Shown here in pieces: positions 50,897-59,395 of a stretch of 64,000 bases of DNA (its first letter is position 1; every line of letters begins with the position of its first letter). The position numbers and the translations under genes are program-made. The stretch covers positions 31,670 through 95,669 of the forward strand of contig CAZIEB010000001.1 of the NCBI GenBank assembly GCA_964538665.1. The letters are read 5' to 3'. Source of the stretch: JAPUDQ01 sp964538665. GTDB taxonomy: Bacteria; Patescibacteriota; Saccharimonadia; Saccharimonadales; Saccharimonadaceae. Under the pieces are notes generated by a model. The model was not told where the DNA came from. It ran no database searches and saw only the letters and a list, made by a program, of their open reading frames with translations.

Positions 50897-51024
50897 TGCA
50901 AGCAATAGTAGACGGGATCGTACAAATCATCAATGCAATCATCAATGGCATAGTTGCGGTAATCAATGCCATAGTACAGGCATTTTTATCAGTCATTAAT
51001 TCACTCGTAGGACTTATCTCATAA
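50896..51024 (+). CDS. 42-residue hydrophobic peptide with 11-residue repeats
   Basis: ATG 50896 (TAATG overlap with hrcA stop) to TAA 51022-51024 (TAATG overlap with grpE). AGAGGAGG lies 8 nt before the ATG. The peptide contains four 11-residue units, e.g. QIINAIINGIV and AVINAIVQAFL, with I-N-A/S at the same position (residues 12, 23, 34). Hendecad repeats form amphipathic helices that lie on membranes, as in apolipoproteins and synucleins. It has only one acidic residue and no basic residue. Translational coupling on both sides argues for a real gene. Role unknown; membrane stress protection or signalling is a guess. Confidence 0.65.
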   Translation: MQAIVDGIVQIINAIINGIVAVINAIVQAFLSVINSLVGLIS

Positions 51025-51488
51025 TGCCTCGTAAGAAAAAACAAGACGAAGCAGAGCTGCGCATTGCGGAGTTGACGGGTGATTTGCAACGGGTGAGGGC
51101 AGATTTCGAAAATTATCGAAAACGTGCAGAATCTGAAAGAGAAATGGCACGAGCCAATGGAAAAGTACAGGCTGTATCCGCACTCTTGCCGGTCATTGAT
51201 AACATTGAGCGGGCTATTGCACATCGCCCTAAGGAGCTCGAAGGCAACACGTGGGCTGATGGTGTTGCGAGCTTGGTCAAAAACCTCGAAAAGTCACTCG
51301 AATCGCTCAACCTGCGTCGAATAGACGCAAAAGAGGGCACGATATTCAATCCTGAAGTGCATGAGGCAGTACAGTTTGATGAAGATGCCGACGGCGAACA
51401 AGAAGTCATTGCTGAAGAACTCCAATCTGGCTACAAGCTAGGCAATGATGTGCTGCGTCCTTCGATCGTCAAAGTCACAAAAAAATAG
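51024..51488 (+). CDS. grpE: Nucleotide exchange factor GrpE
   Basis: 154 residues: coiled-coil N-terminus with LQRVRADFENYRKRAESE (the classical GrpE motif) and C-terminal beta domain with NPEVHEAVQFDED and LQSGYKLGNDVLRPSIVKV. It exchanges ADP for ATP on DnaK. Starts at the stop codon of the 42-residue peptide, so coupled to it. Followed by the dnaK CIRCE region. Confidence 0.96.
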   Translation: MPRKKKQDEAELRIAELTGDLQRVRADFENYRKRAESEREMARANGKVQAVSALLPVIDNIERAIAHRPKELEGNTWADGVASLVKNLEKSLESLNLRRIDAKEGTIFNPEVHEAVQFDEDADGEQEVIAEELQSGYKLGNDVLRPSIVKVTKK

Positions 51489-51513
51489 CTACCCTCCCCT
51501 AGTCTATTCGACA

Positions 51514-51540
51514 TTAGCACTCTTGACACGAGAGTGCTAA
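51514..51540 (+). promoter_or_regulatory. CIRCE operator 1 of dnaK
   Basis: TTAGCACTC, 9 nt, GAGTGCTAA. Its spacer is the -35 TTGACA (51523-51528); TATAAT follows at 51545-51550 (16-bp spacer). Confidence 0.96.
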
Positions 51541-51561
51541 TTGCTATAATGGGAGTATAAA

Positions 51562-51588
51562 TTGGCACTGTACAGCGAGGAGTGCCAA
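51562..51588 (+). promoter_or_regulatory. CIRCE operator 2 of dnaK
   Basis: TTGGCACTG, 9 nt, GAGTGCCAA, one mismatch. It lies just after the promoter, in the transcribed leader, giving a tandem operator. Confidence 0.88.
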
Positions 51589-51616
51589 TACATTAAGAAC
51601 CACAAGGAGTATAAGA

Positions 51617-53533
51617 ATGGGTAAAATTATCGGAATTGATCTCGGCACCACCAACAGCGCAATGGCCTACATGGTTGCAGGTAAGCCCGAGGTTATTGCA
51701 AACGCTGAAGGCAATCGTACGACACCGAGCGTGGTAGCCGTGACCAAAAAAGGCGAACGAATAGTTGGTCAGCTTGCACAGCGACAACGAGTCACAAATG
51801 CCAAGAACACAATATATGGCGTCAAACGATTGATCGGACGCAAGTTTACCGACAAAGAAGTCCAAAAAGACCATGACATCATGCCGTTTGAAATTGTCAA
51901 ACACAAAAACGGTGTTGCTGTCAAAATGGGAGATACCGAGTATACGCCAGAAGAAGTTTCTGCGATGACGCTCTCCAAGCTCAAAGCTGATGCCGAAAAG
52001 CACCTCGGTGAACCAGTGACCGAAGCAGTCATCACGGTACCGGCGTATTTTGATGATGCACAACGTCAAGCCACCAAGGACGCGGGCAAAATTGCCGGAC
52101 TTGAAGTCAAACGAATCATAAATGAGCCAACTGCTGCCGCCCTTGCCTACGGTCTTGACCAGGCAAAAGAAGAAAAAATTGTCGTATTTGACCTCGGTGG
52201 CGGTACGTTCGATGTCTCAGTACTAGAGCTAGGTGACGGTGTCTTCGAAGTTAAATCTACAAACGGCGACACTCACCTTGGCGGCGAAGACTTCGACAAC
52301 CGCATCGTGGATCATTTCCTCGCTGAGTTCAAAAAGAATGAGGGTATTGACCTCAAGGGTGACAATGCTGCTCTCCAGCGACTCAAGGACGAAGCTGAAA
52401 AGGCGAAAAAGGAACTCAGTAGTACCTCACAGGTTGAAATCAACCTGCCATTTTTGACCGCCGATGCGGATGGGCCAAAACATTTTGAGTACACATTGAC
52501 TCGCTCAAAGCTTGAAGAACTCGTCGCTGAGCTTATAGACAAAACAGCCATTCCGGTCGAAAAAGCACTCAAAGACGCCAAGCTAACCGCAAAAGACATC
52601 GATAACATCGTGCTCGTCGGTGGTATGACGCGCATGCCGGCTGTCGTCGAAAAAGTAAAAAGCATATTCGGCAAAGACCCTATGCAGGGCGTCAATCCTG
52701 ATGAAGTAGTCGCAATTGGCGCAGCTATTCAGGGCGGTGTACTTGCAGGTGACGTCAAAGATGTGTTGCTGCTCGATGTGACACCGCTTAGCCTCGGTAT
52801 AGAGACTATGGGCGGCGTTACGACCAAGCTTATTGAACGCAACACGACAATACCTACAAGCAAATCTGAGACATTTTCTACCGCTGCCGACAATCAACCA
52901 CAAGTGGAGATCCATGTGCTCCAAGGTGAGCGTGAGTTTGCACAGGACAACAAGAGTCTCGGTAAATTTGTTCTCGATGGGATTGCCCCTGCCCCACGCG
53001 GCGTTCCGCAGATCGAAGTGACTTTCAATCTCGACGCAAATGGTATCCTCAACGTCTCGGCAAAAGACAAAGGAACAGGCAAAGAGCAATCAATTACTAT
53101 CCAAAACTCTGGCAACATGAGCAAAGAAGATATTGAGAAGGCGCAAAAAGAAGCTGAGATGCACGCTGATGATGACAAGAAAAAGCGTGAGACAGTTGAT
53201 GCAAAAAACATGCTAGAAAATTCTATCTATCAGGCAAAGAAAATGCCAGATGAATTTAAGGACAAGATATCTGATGATGACAAAAAGGTCATTGAAGATG
53301 CAGTCAAAGCGGCTGAAGAAAAATTAGACTCGCAGGACAAAGAAGAGCTTGAGTCAGCAGCAAAAGCCCTCAATGAAGCAATCATGCCAATCGGCGCCAA
53401 GATGTATCAGCAAGCTGCCGAAGAGGCCCCAGAATCTGCGGATACTGCACCCGAATCTGGTAAAAAGAAGTCCAAAAAAGACGCAAAAGATGATGAGCCT
53501 GTCGAGGGCGAGGTAGTAGACGACTCCAAATAG
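51617..53533 (+). CDS. dnaK: Chaperone DnaK (Hsp70)
   Basis: 638 residues. ATPase motifs IGIDLGTTNSAMA, VPAYFDDAQRQATKDAGKIAG, VFDLGGGTFDVSVLELGDG and NEPTAAALAYG; substrate-binding domain with LLDVTPLSLGIETMGG; helical lid and a Lys/Asp-rich tail. It has AAGGAG 7 nt before the ATG, unlike the leaderless neighbours. Under two CIRCE operators. A terminator follows. Confidence 0.98.
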   Translation: MGKIIGIDLGTTNSAMAYMVAGKPEVIANAEGNRTTPSVVAVTKKGERIVGQLAQRQRVTNAKNTIYGVKRLIGRKFTDKEVQKDHDIMPFEIVKHKNGVAVKMGDTEYTPEEVSAMTLSKLKADAEKHLGEPVTEAVITVPAYFDDAQRQATKDAGKIAGLEVKRIINEPTAAALAYGLDQAKEEKIVVFDLGGGTFDVSVLELGDGVFEVKSTNGDTHLGGEDFDNRIVDHFLAEFKKNEGIDLKGDNAALQRLKDEAEKAKKELSSTSQVEINLPFLTADADGPKHFEYTLTRSKLEELVAELIDKTAIPVEKALKDAKLTAKDIDNIVLVGGMTRMPAVVEKVKSIFGKDPMQGVNPDEVVAIGAAIQGGVLAGDVKDVLLLDVTPLSLGIETMGGVTTKLIERNTTIPTSKSETFSTAADNQPQVEIHVLQGEREFAQDNKSLGKFVLDGIAPAPRGVPQIEVTFNLDANGILNVSAKDKGTGKEQSITIQNSGNMSKEDIEKAQKEAEMHADDDKKKRETVDAKNMLENSIYQAKKMPDEFKDKISDDDKKVIEDAVKAAEEKLDSQDKEELESAAKALNEAIMPIGAKMYQQAAEEAPESADTAPESGKKKSKKDAKDDEPVEGEVVDDSK

Positions 53534-53555
53534 TCCACTATCGGATTGTGTGCAT

Positions 53556-53581
53556 AAATAGACCGCGCAGGCGGTCTATTT
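53556..53581 (+). terminator. Terminator of dnaK
   Basis: AAATAGACCGC pairs with GCGGTCTATTT around GCAG. Confidence 0.85.
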
Positions 53582-53583
53582 AG

Positions 53584-53612
53584 TTGACACGCACCTCAAA
53601 CAAGCTTATGCT
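53584..53612 (+). promoter_or_regulatory. Promoter of an 82-residue membrane protein
   Basis: TTGACA (53584-53589), 17-bp spacer, TATGCT (53607-53612); the ATG is 6 nt downstream, a clear leaderless arrangement. Confidence 0.7.
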
Positions 53613-53618
53613 TACAGT

Positions 53619-53867
53619 ATGAAAAAAGATACTTCTATTACAGAGTTGGCATTTATCATCATCTTGGCGTTTCTTCTGAGCGCAACGCTGTACTTTGTGC
53701 TGGCGTTTGCATTATCTATGTTTGATGCATTTGACGATACTGCTCGCATCTATCTCAATTCTGTGACGAGTACACTTGCAGGCCTCATCATTGGATTCAA
53801 GCTTCGAGAGTTGATGGCTCCAGCGCCGCGCGCCAAGACTGCTCCCAAGAAAAAAGCACGTCGTTAG
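53619..53867 (+). CDS. Small membrane protein, two helices, unknown
   Basis: 82 residues, helices at about 9-35 and 46-62 (LAFIIILAFLLSATLYFVLA; TLAGLIIGF), and a basic Pro/Lys/Ala-rich tail ending KKKARR. Clear own promoter and leaderless start. It is convergent with the FKBP gene, overlapping by 4 bp. No family recognised. Confidence 0.7.
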   Translation: MKKDTSITELAFIIILAFLLSATLYFVLAFALSMFDAFDDTARIYLNSVTSTLAGLIIGFKLRELMAPAPRAKTAPKKKARR

Positions 53868-54238
53868 TGCATAGATACAAGTTCGATATCAAATACTAAA
53901 TCACTATGTGGTGGGATATTTGGTGCTGGACTTGCTTCCCCGTAAGCGAGATCGGCGGGGATGATTAGTCGTCGCCAACCACCGACTTTCATGCCGGGCA
54001 CGCCTTTTGTCCAGCCTGCGATGACCTGGTCTAGGCCAAATGTGATTGCGCGACCAAAGTCGTGAGAGCTCTGGAAGATAATGCCATTTTTGCAAAATGC
54101 GCCAGTATAGTGAGCGGTAATTGTTGCGCCTGGTTCGACGACCTGACCAGATCCTACTTCGATGTCGACAATCTGTAATTCGCTGACTGATTCTACCGGT
54201 TCAAAATTATTGAGTGTGGTTCCTTCGTATTTTTTCAT
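53864..54238 (-). CDS. FKBP-type peptidyl-prolyl isomerase
   Basis: 124 residues. FKBP fold motifs GSGQVVEPGATITAHYTGAF, ITFGLDQVIAGWTKGVPGMK and LAYGEASPAPNIPPHSDLVF are near canonical. No signal peptide, so a cytoplasmic foldase. It sits between dnaK and other envelope genes but on the opposite strand. Catalyses cis-trans isomerisation before Pro. Confidence 0.95.
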   Translation of the reverse strand: MKKYEGTTLNNFEPVESVSELQIVDIEVGSGQVVEPGATITAHYTGAFCKNGIIFQSSHDFGRAITFGLDQVIAGWTKGVPGMKVGGWRRLIIPADLAYGEASPAPNIPPHSDLVFDIELVSMH

Positions 54239-54301
54239 AATACTATTTTTGCATTTATTGCGAGATAAGTCTAAAATATCAGTAACCTATAAGGAGGGTT
54301 T

Positions 54302-54715
54302 ATGGAAGTAAGACGTTACCAGTGGGTGGGACTGCTGGCCGGCGTACCGCTATTTAGTGGTGCTTGGCTCAGCGCATATTACCAAACGCCATGGTGGGGT
54401 GTGCTTGGACTTGTCCTTGCTGTCACGGGCATTTATATAGGAAACAAAGTCGAGCCTCGAGCCGACATCGCAACCTATGTCAAAAGAGGTGCGATTGCAG
54501 GTCTGCTTGCCGCTGCTGCTGCTCGTATTTTGGGCTGGGCTGCGACAATGCTCTCAGGCAATACTGACGTAGTGCAATTTAGCGAACTACGACACTTTTC
54601 GCGAGCAGTACTTTCTGGCGATGTGTGGGCGACACTTTTGGTCATACTGATAGTTGCTGCCGCAGGCGCCGCTGTTGCCGCGCTTGAACCAGCTGCAAAA
54701 GGAAAGAAAAGGTAA
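54302..54715 (+). CDS. Integral membrane protein, four helices, unknown
   Basis: 137 residues with four helices (about 8-25, 30-46, 60-80, 105-127) and a basic end. AAGGAGGG precedes the ATG. It lies 5 nt before the LysM gene and is probably co-transcribed. No family was recognised. Confidence 0.7.
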   Translation: MEVRRYQWVGLLAGVPLFSGAWLSAYYQTPWWGVLGLVLAVTGIYIGNKVEPRADIATYVKRGAIAGLLAAAAARILGWAATMLSGNTDVVQFSELRHFSRAVLSGDVWATLLVILIVAAAGAAVAALEPAAKGKKR

Positions 54716-54720
54716 TCGCT

Positions 54721-55218
54721 ATGGATGAAACAACACTATTCCAACGAACATTAATTGCACTTGGCGCGACAATCATCGGCCCTTTATTTGTTGCAACGAC
54801 CGGTGTGGGCGGCCAAGGCGCATCGGTAAATGAGCGTATACAAGATTACGTTTCGGTTGCGGTTGTCACTAGCGAACAATCAGACGAAGCAGCGACAGAT
54901 GAAACGTCTGATGGTGCAGAACAAGACGGCCAGCAGGGCGAAAACAGCGAGGATGCGACTCGCGACGACGAAGCTACGCCGACGCCACAAGGATATGCTG
55001 ATGCAAAGGATGCAGGCACCTATACCGTCAAAGAGGGCGATACGTATGGATGTATTGCTGAAAACTATTACGGTAGTTATGACCAGTGGTCACGCGTGTA
55101 TGCAGCCAATGCAGGCTGGCCTGGTTTTGATGAATACCGTCTAGATGTTGGCGCTGTGTTACAGATGCCGGCTGTCTCTCAAGCTGAGGCGTTGCCTACA
55201 ACATCACTTTGTGAGTAA
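54721..55218 (+). CDS. Membrane-anchored LysM-domain protein
   Basis: 165 residues: N-terminal hydrophobic helix (about 9-28), an acidic low-complexity linker (about 50-95, many Glu/Asp/Gln/Ser), and one LysM module (YTVKEGDTYGCIAENYYGSY, then WSRVYAANAGWPGFD and VGAVLQMP). LysM binds peptidoglycan glycans, so it may tie membrane and wall. Two Cys may form a disulfide. A terminator follows. Confidence 0.88.
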   Translation: MDETTLFQRTLIALGATIIGPLFVATTGVGGQGASVNERIQDYVSVAVVTSEQSDEAATDETSDGAEQDGQQGENSEDATRDDEATPTPQGYADAKDAGTYTVKEGDTYGCIAENYYGSYDQWSRVYAANAGWPGFDEYRLDVGAVLQMPAVSQAEALPTTSLCE

Positions 55219-55234
55219 TACGCAGGTAGAGCGT

Positions 55235-55268
55235 CTAAATAATCGGCAGACATTTGCCGATTATTTAG
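55235..55268. terminator. Bidirectional terminator between LysM and SulP genes
   Basis: CTAAATAATCGGCA pairs with TGCCGATTATTTAG. The right arm covers the SulP stop, so it may serve both convergent genes. Confidence 0.8.
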
Positions 55269-57307
55269 TTTGTACGAGATTTCTCAAGTAGTCTAATGTC
55301 GGCTAAATCTTTTTTACGGCCTAATCGTTGTTTGCACGCAATAAGTTGCTTAATGCTCATGTGTGGTACATCTTCGATGACTTGAGCGTCTCGCTGCAAT
55401 GTGGTGAGTTTTCTTCCCATCCATGTCTGCATCATGTGATAGCCATTGTGAGAGATGACTTTTTTGCCGTCATCGTGTACGAATTCCTTCCAGTCGGGCC
55501 GTTTCTGGAATTTTCGATATATTCTCTCACTCACAACGAGATCAATGTCATGGGTTTTTCTGAGATTGAGCGACTCTAGTACTGCGCCGCCTATCACGAC
55601 ATATTCGTCGTGAGGAAGTTCAAGTCGTTTTACGAGCTCTACTGCACTGACGCTTTCGCGTGATTCTTGCTCCATGACGCTACTGACAGTCGGGTATATC
55701 GAATCTTTGCCGATGAGCTGATCGATACCGTAGCGATTGAGTTCGGTCCTAAGAGGCGGAGAGACGTGCGCCAGTCCGAGAGCGATATTGTCAGCCTTTA
55801 ACTGCTGATGTAGTCGTCGCAGCCCGTCAAATGCGGTATAGTCGATAGCTTCGATTGCGCCAGTATCGATAATGACCGTATCGACTGGCTCTTTTGCATT
55901 CCTCACGGCTTTCATGACGCGTCCGATAAAGTATTCTACGTTTTCAAAAAACAGTGACCCATCAAATGCGTACACGAGTAGCCCGGGCTTGCGCAGCTCG
56001 TGCGCGTTTTTCCCTATGCGCTCTTTTCCCCACTCTGATAGGGTGCCGTCTCGGAGTAATATTTGATCACTGGGGTGATATTGACGTCGGATACGTTCTG
56101 CGAGAGATGCAATGACCGCGATAAGCAAACCTTGCTGGACGCCAAACGCCGATACGCTAAGCAGCGTCAACATCATTATCGCAAACTCAATTTGGTGGGT
56201 TGCCATAATTTTGCGCATATCGTGTAGCCGTATGAGATGTACACCGATAGCAAATACGACACTCGATAAGGCGGCGACTGGTACAAAGGCGAATAGGCCA
56301 GATCCTATCAAAAGTACTATGCCGACGAACAGCGCCATAAATACGTTGACCATCTGGGATTTTCCACCAGATGCATCGGCGGCAAGGGTACGTGGAGGGC
56401 TGCCGTTGACAGTAAAGCCCTGGGAAATACCAGATACGATATTGGCGAGTCCGAGCGCACGTATGTCTGTATTGAGGTCAACTTGTTCGTCGTGTTCTGT
56501 CGCCTGAGATCGAATTACTGCCGAGCTTTGCGCGATGACCACAAGTGCGATAGCGAGGGCTGTCGGCAATAGTAACACCAAGAAATCAACTGGAATAACA
56601 GGGACTGAGAGAGGCGGCAACCCCGAAGGTAGTGCGCCGATTAGAGCTACGCCATACTCTTCCAGCTGCATTATCACAGTGACTGCGGATGCAGCGACAA
56701 GCCCTATGAGCAATCGCGGATAACGTGCCGGTATCAAAAACGCACAGGCCAGAACTATCGACGCGACAAACAACGTGGGGATATCGATAAACGACCATTC
56801 GGCATAAATACCTTGGAGCAATTGAAGCGTCGAACCACCCGAGACTGAGATACCGAGCATGTCAGGTAGCCGATGGAGCATTAGTTGGATACCGACGCCC
56901 GCAAAGAACCCTATGAGGACTGGTTTTGAAATAAGATCAGCGATAAACCCAAATTTGAATGCAGAGAGCAGCAACAAGACTAACCCGCTCAATATCGTGA
57001 GTGCGGCAATAGCGATTGGGTGTGGGATGGTGCTTGTCATCACGATCATCGATAGTGCAGCAATCAAGCTTGCCGTTGCCGAATCCGCCCCGACTATGAG
57101 TCGGCGCGATGATGCAAAAAGTGCAAATACTATTGGTGCAAACAATGCCGTATAGAGACCCGTTTCGAGCGGTAGGCCGACCAGTGCGGCAAATCCAATT
57201 GATTCTGGCACAGCAATCGCAGTGACGACCAATGCGGCAAGAGCATCCCGGCGAATGTCCCGTGCTGAATAATTGGGCGGTAAAATTCCTGAACGTAGAA
57301 ATGTCAT
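55265..57307 (-). CDS. SulP anion transporter fused to STAS and nucleotidyltransferase-like domains
   Basis: 680 residues. The N-terminal SulP/SLC26 transporter (about 10-12 helices; AIAVPESIGFAALVGLPLETGLY is the family signature region, FTVNGSPPRTLAADASGGKSQ follows) is joined to a STAS domain (GLLVYAFDGSLFFENVEYF, then VDTVIIDTGAIEAIDYTAFD). After about residue 545 an extra domain appears: GGAVLESLNLRKTHDIDLVV (573-592), the GG...DxD pattern of nucleotidyltransferases, with helices to the end. Typical SulP proteins stop after STAS. Substrate (sulfate, bicarbonate or other anion) is unknown; the extra domain might modify or sense nucleotides. Confidence 0.88.
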   Translation of the reverse strand: MTFLRSGILPPNYSARDIRRDALAALVVTAIAVPESIGFAALVGLPLETGLYTALFAPIVFALFASSRRLIVGADSATASLIAALSMIVMTSTIPHPIAIAALTILSGLVLLLLSAFKFGFIADLISKPVLIGFFAGVGIQLMLHRLPDMLGISVSGGSTLQLLQGIYAEWSFIDIPTLFVASIVLACAFLIPARYPRLLIGLVAASAVTVIMQLEEYGVALIGALPSGLPPLSVPVIPVDFLVLLLPTALAIALVVIAQSSAVIRSQATEHDEQVDLNTDIRALGLANIVSGISQGFTVNGSPPRTLAADASGGKSQMVNVFMALFVGIVLLIGSGLFAFVPVAALSSVVFAIGVHLIRLHDMRKIMATHQIEFAIMMLTLLSVSAFGVQQGLLIAVIASLAERIRRQYHPSDQILLRDGTLSEWGKERIGKNAHELRKPGLLVYAFDGSLFFENVEYFIGRVMKAVRNAKEPVDTVIIDTGAIEAIDYTAFDGLRRLHQQLKADNIALGLAHVSPPLRTELNRYGIDQLIGKDSIYPTVSSVMEQESRESVSAVELVKRLELPHDEYVVIGGAVLESLNLRKTHDIDLVVSERIYRKFQKRPDWKEFVHDDGKKVISHNGYHMMQTWMGRKLTTLQRDAQVIEDVPHMSIKQLIACKQRLGRKKDLADIRLLEKSRTN

Positions 57308-57362
57308 AAAGATAAAATACTTATGTGTATATTGTACTCGCCTTGGTCGCCATACGCTAGAT

Positions 57363-57389
57363 TTAGCACTCTTGCAAATAGAGTGCTAA
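57363..57389 (+). promoter_or_regulatory. CIRCE operator of dnaJ
   Basis: TTAGCACTC, 9 nt, GAGTGCTAA, perfect. The -35 TTGCAA (57372-57377) lies in the spacer; TATACT (57395-57400) follows 17 bp later and ends 8 nt before the dnaJ ATG. Confidence 0.96.
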
Positions 57390-57408
57390 TTTTTTATACT
57401 AGTACAAT

Positions 57409-58521
57409 ATGGCAAAACGTGATTATTATGAGGTTCTCGGCATAGGCAAGACTGCCAGCGATGATGAAATCAAAAAAGCTTTTCGCAAGCTCGCGGTCAA
57501 GTACCACCCCGACAAAGACGGCGGTGATGAAGCAAAATTCAAAGAGATAAATGAAGCGTACGAGGTATTGAAAGACAAACAAAAACGTCAGCGCTATGAC
57601 CAATTTGGGCATGCTGGCGTGGGTGGCGCGGCCGGTGGTGCATATGGCGGCAGCAATCCATTTGAAGGATTTCAAGGTTTTGGTGGCAACGGGCAGCATT
57701 TTGAGTTTAATTTTGGCGATGGTGGCCTCGGCGATATCTTCGGTTCATTTTTCGGCGGTGCTTCTGGCCAGCAACGTGGGCCACGACGAGGACGAGATGT
57801 CGAGACGCATATCAATCTGACATTTGAAGAGGCAGTATTTGGTACCGAAAAAGACTTAGTCGTGCAGCTCGATGACGAATGTAGTCACTGCAAGGGTTCT
57901 ACAGTTGAGCCGGGTCATAGCATGGAAACATGTCCCGTGTGCAAAGGTGCTGGTCAGCAGACGCGTGTGATGAATACGATGTTTGGCGCGATTCAGCAGT
58001 CAGTGCGTTGTGAACGATGCGATGGTACCGGCAAGGTACCCGAAAAAGTATGTAGCGTGTGTCGCGGCAAAGGGACGGAACGCACCAAACAGACGATCAA
58101 GATCAAAGTACCTGCTGGAGTTGATGACGGTGCGACCATACGCCTGCGTGAGCGCGGCGAAGCAGTTGCAGCTGGTGCAAAAGGCGATCTCTATGTCAAT
58201 CTTCGGGTTAAGCCACACAAGAAATTTACTCGTGAAGGTGATTTGATATTGAGTGAGCAGCACATCTCTATGGCTGATGCCGCACTCGGTACAGAAATTG
58301 ATGTTGAGACTGTCGATGGTGATGTACGGATGAAAATTCCCGCAGGCACACAAAGCGGTACTGACTTCAAACTCTCCAGCCACGGCGTACCACACCTCAG
58401 AGGCAACTCCCGCGGCGCACATATCGTCAGTATATTAGTAGATACACCGACGAAACTGACCAAAAAACAAAAAGAACTCTTAGGACAATTTGACTCTGCG
58501 GGATTAGGTTTCTTTAAGTAG
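57409..58521 (+). CDS. dnaJ: Chaperone DnaJ (Hsp40)
   Basis: 370 residues: J domain with HPD (VKYHPDKDGG), Gly/Phe-rich region (GGSNPFEGFQGFGGNG), four zinc-finger CxxCxGxG-type repeats (CSHCKGS, CPVCKGAG, CERCDGTG, CSVCRGKG), and C-terminal substrate domains. It delivers clients to DnaK and triggers its ATPase. Under its own CIRCE and promoter, away from dnaK, leaderless. Confidence 0.97.
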   Translation: MAKRDYYEVLGIGKTASDDEIKKAFRKLAVKYHPDKDGGDEAKFKEINEAYEVLKDKQKRQRYDQFGHAGVGGAAGGAYGGSNPFEGFQGFGGNGQHFEFNFGDGGLGDIFGSFFGGASGQQRGPRRGRDVETHINLTFEEAVFGTEKDLVVQLDDECSHCKGSTVEPGHSMETCPVCKGAGQQTRVMNTMFGAIQQSVRCERCDGTGKVPEKVCSVCRGKGTERTKQTIKIKVPAGVDDGATIRLRERGEAVAAGAKGDLYVNLRVKPHKKFTREGDLILSEQHISMADAALGTEIDVETVDGDVRMKIPAGTQSGTDFKLSSHGVPHLRGNSRGAHIVSILVDTPTKLTKKQKELLGQFDSAGLGFFK

Positions 58522-59302
58522 AATTAATTAGGATTGTTTCGCCGGGTTCCATTATGTGAGGCGTAAATTTACCTGAACTGTCTCTTTCTAGTAGGTGAAC
58601 ATGTTCGCCATTGTATGGAGTATATGGCACTAATGCTCCATTATTTACGATATAGCTTGCAAAATTATCTAATCCTATCCCTAACGAAGTATCATTCTGG
58701 TCTTGGAGCATTTCCGCAAATCGACTACTCCTTAAACCGAGCCTCTCATCTCTATTGCTGAAATGTGGCGTTACGGCAACGGGTACCAGGCCCAAGCCAT
58801 TAACCCGAATATAGTCCCATGTCGTAGAAGTTTCAGGACGATATGACAACGAGTCACTATGCCCCCAAGATGTAGGCATAATTGCTCCTGCGCTAGCTCC
58901 GCTAAGCACAACATTTCCTACTAATGCACGTCTACCGAGCCTCGGCGCTATATCATATGCAGTAAGTGTCTCCATCATGTGCAGCGTATCACCTCCGCTC
59001 ACATAGACAAGATCAGCATCTTCAATAAGCTCCTCCATCCTTTCTTGGTGATAATAATTTCGTTCATGGAGAAGGTTTGTTGGCAGTCCACGACTTTCAA
59101 AATATTGTTTTGTTGCCGGGACAAATTTCTCCCAAGCTTCTTGTGTGCGTTTAGCAGTCGGTATAATAAGCACATTCGGCTTTGATTTCCCAGATATCTC
59201 AAGTCCACGGTCGATTGCGAGCCCACCTTTGCCCTGAGGTGAAGCCCCGCCGATGCCGATAATCTTCAGATGACTGCGGTCTAAGCCTGATAGTACTTCC
59301 AT
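58514..59302 (-). CDS. Peptidase S51 family protein, cyanophycinase-like
   Basis: 262 residues. Core motifs of S51: YVSGGDTLHMMETL, nucleophile Ser137 in LSGASAGA, and VTPHFSNRDERLG with the catalytic-type His. Cyanophycinase and peptidase E share this Ser-His triad; the length (262) and PHF..R..RLG motif are closer to cyanophycinase-type enzymes (beta-aspartyl specificity). No signal peptide: cytoplasmic. TATAAT (59310-59315) ends 7 nt before the ATG, with divergent transcription from an ATP-grasp ligase gene, so a maker and a breaker of the same amide bond are paired. Confidence 0.8.
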   Translation of the reverse strand: MEVLSGLDRSHLKIIGIGGASPQGKGGLAIDRGLEISGKSKPNVLIIPTAKRTQEAWEKFVPATKQYFESRGLPTNLLHERNYYHQERMEELIEDADLVYVSGGDTLHMMETLTAYDIAPRLGRRALVGNVVLSGASAGAIMPTSWGHSDSLSYRPETSTTWDYIRVNGLGLVPVAVTPHFSNRDERLGLRSSRFAEMLQDQNDTSLGIGLDNFASYIVNNGALVPYTPYNGEHVHLLERDSSGKFTPHIMEPGETILINST

Positions 59303-59395
59303 ACCTTACATTATAGCACAAAACACTGTAATAGTCAATATATTGACAGATGACCCGCACTATACGTCTAATATATTTGTGATAAGATTGTACGT

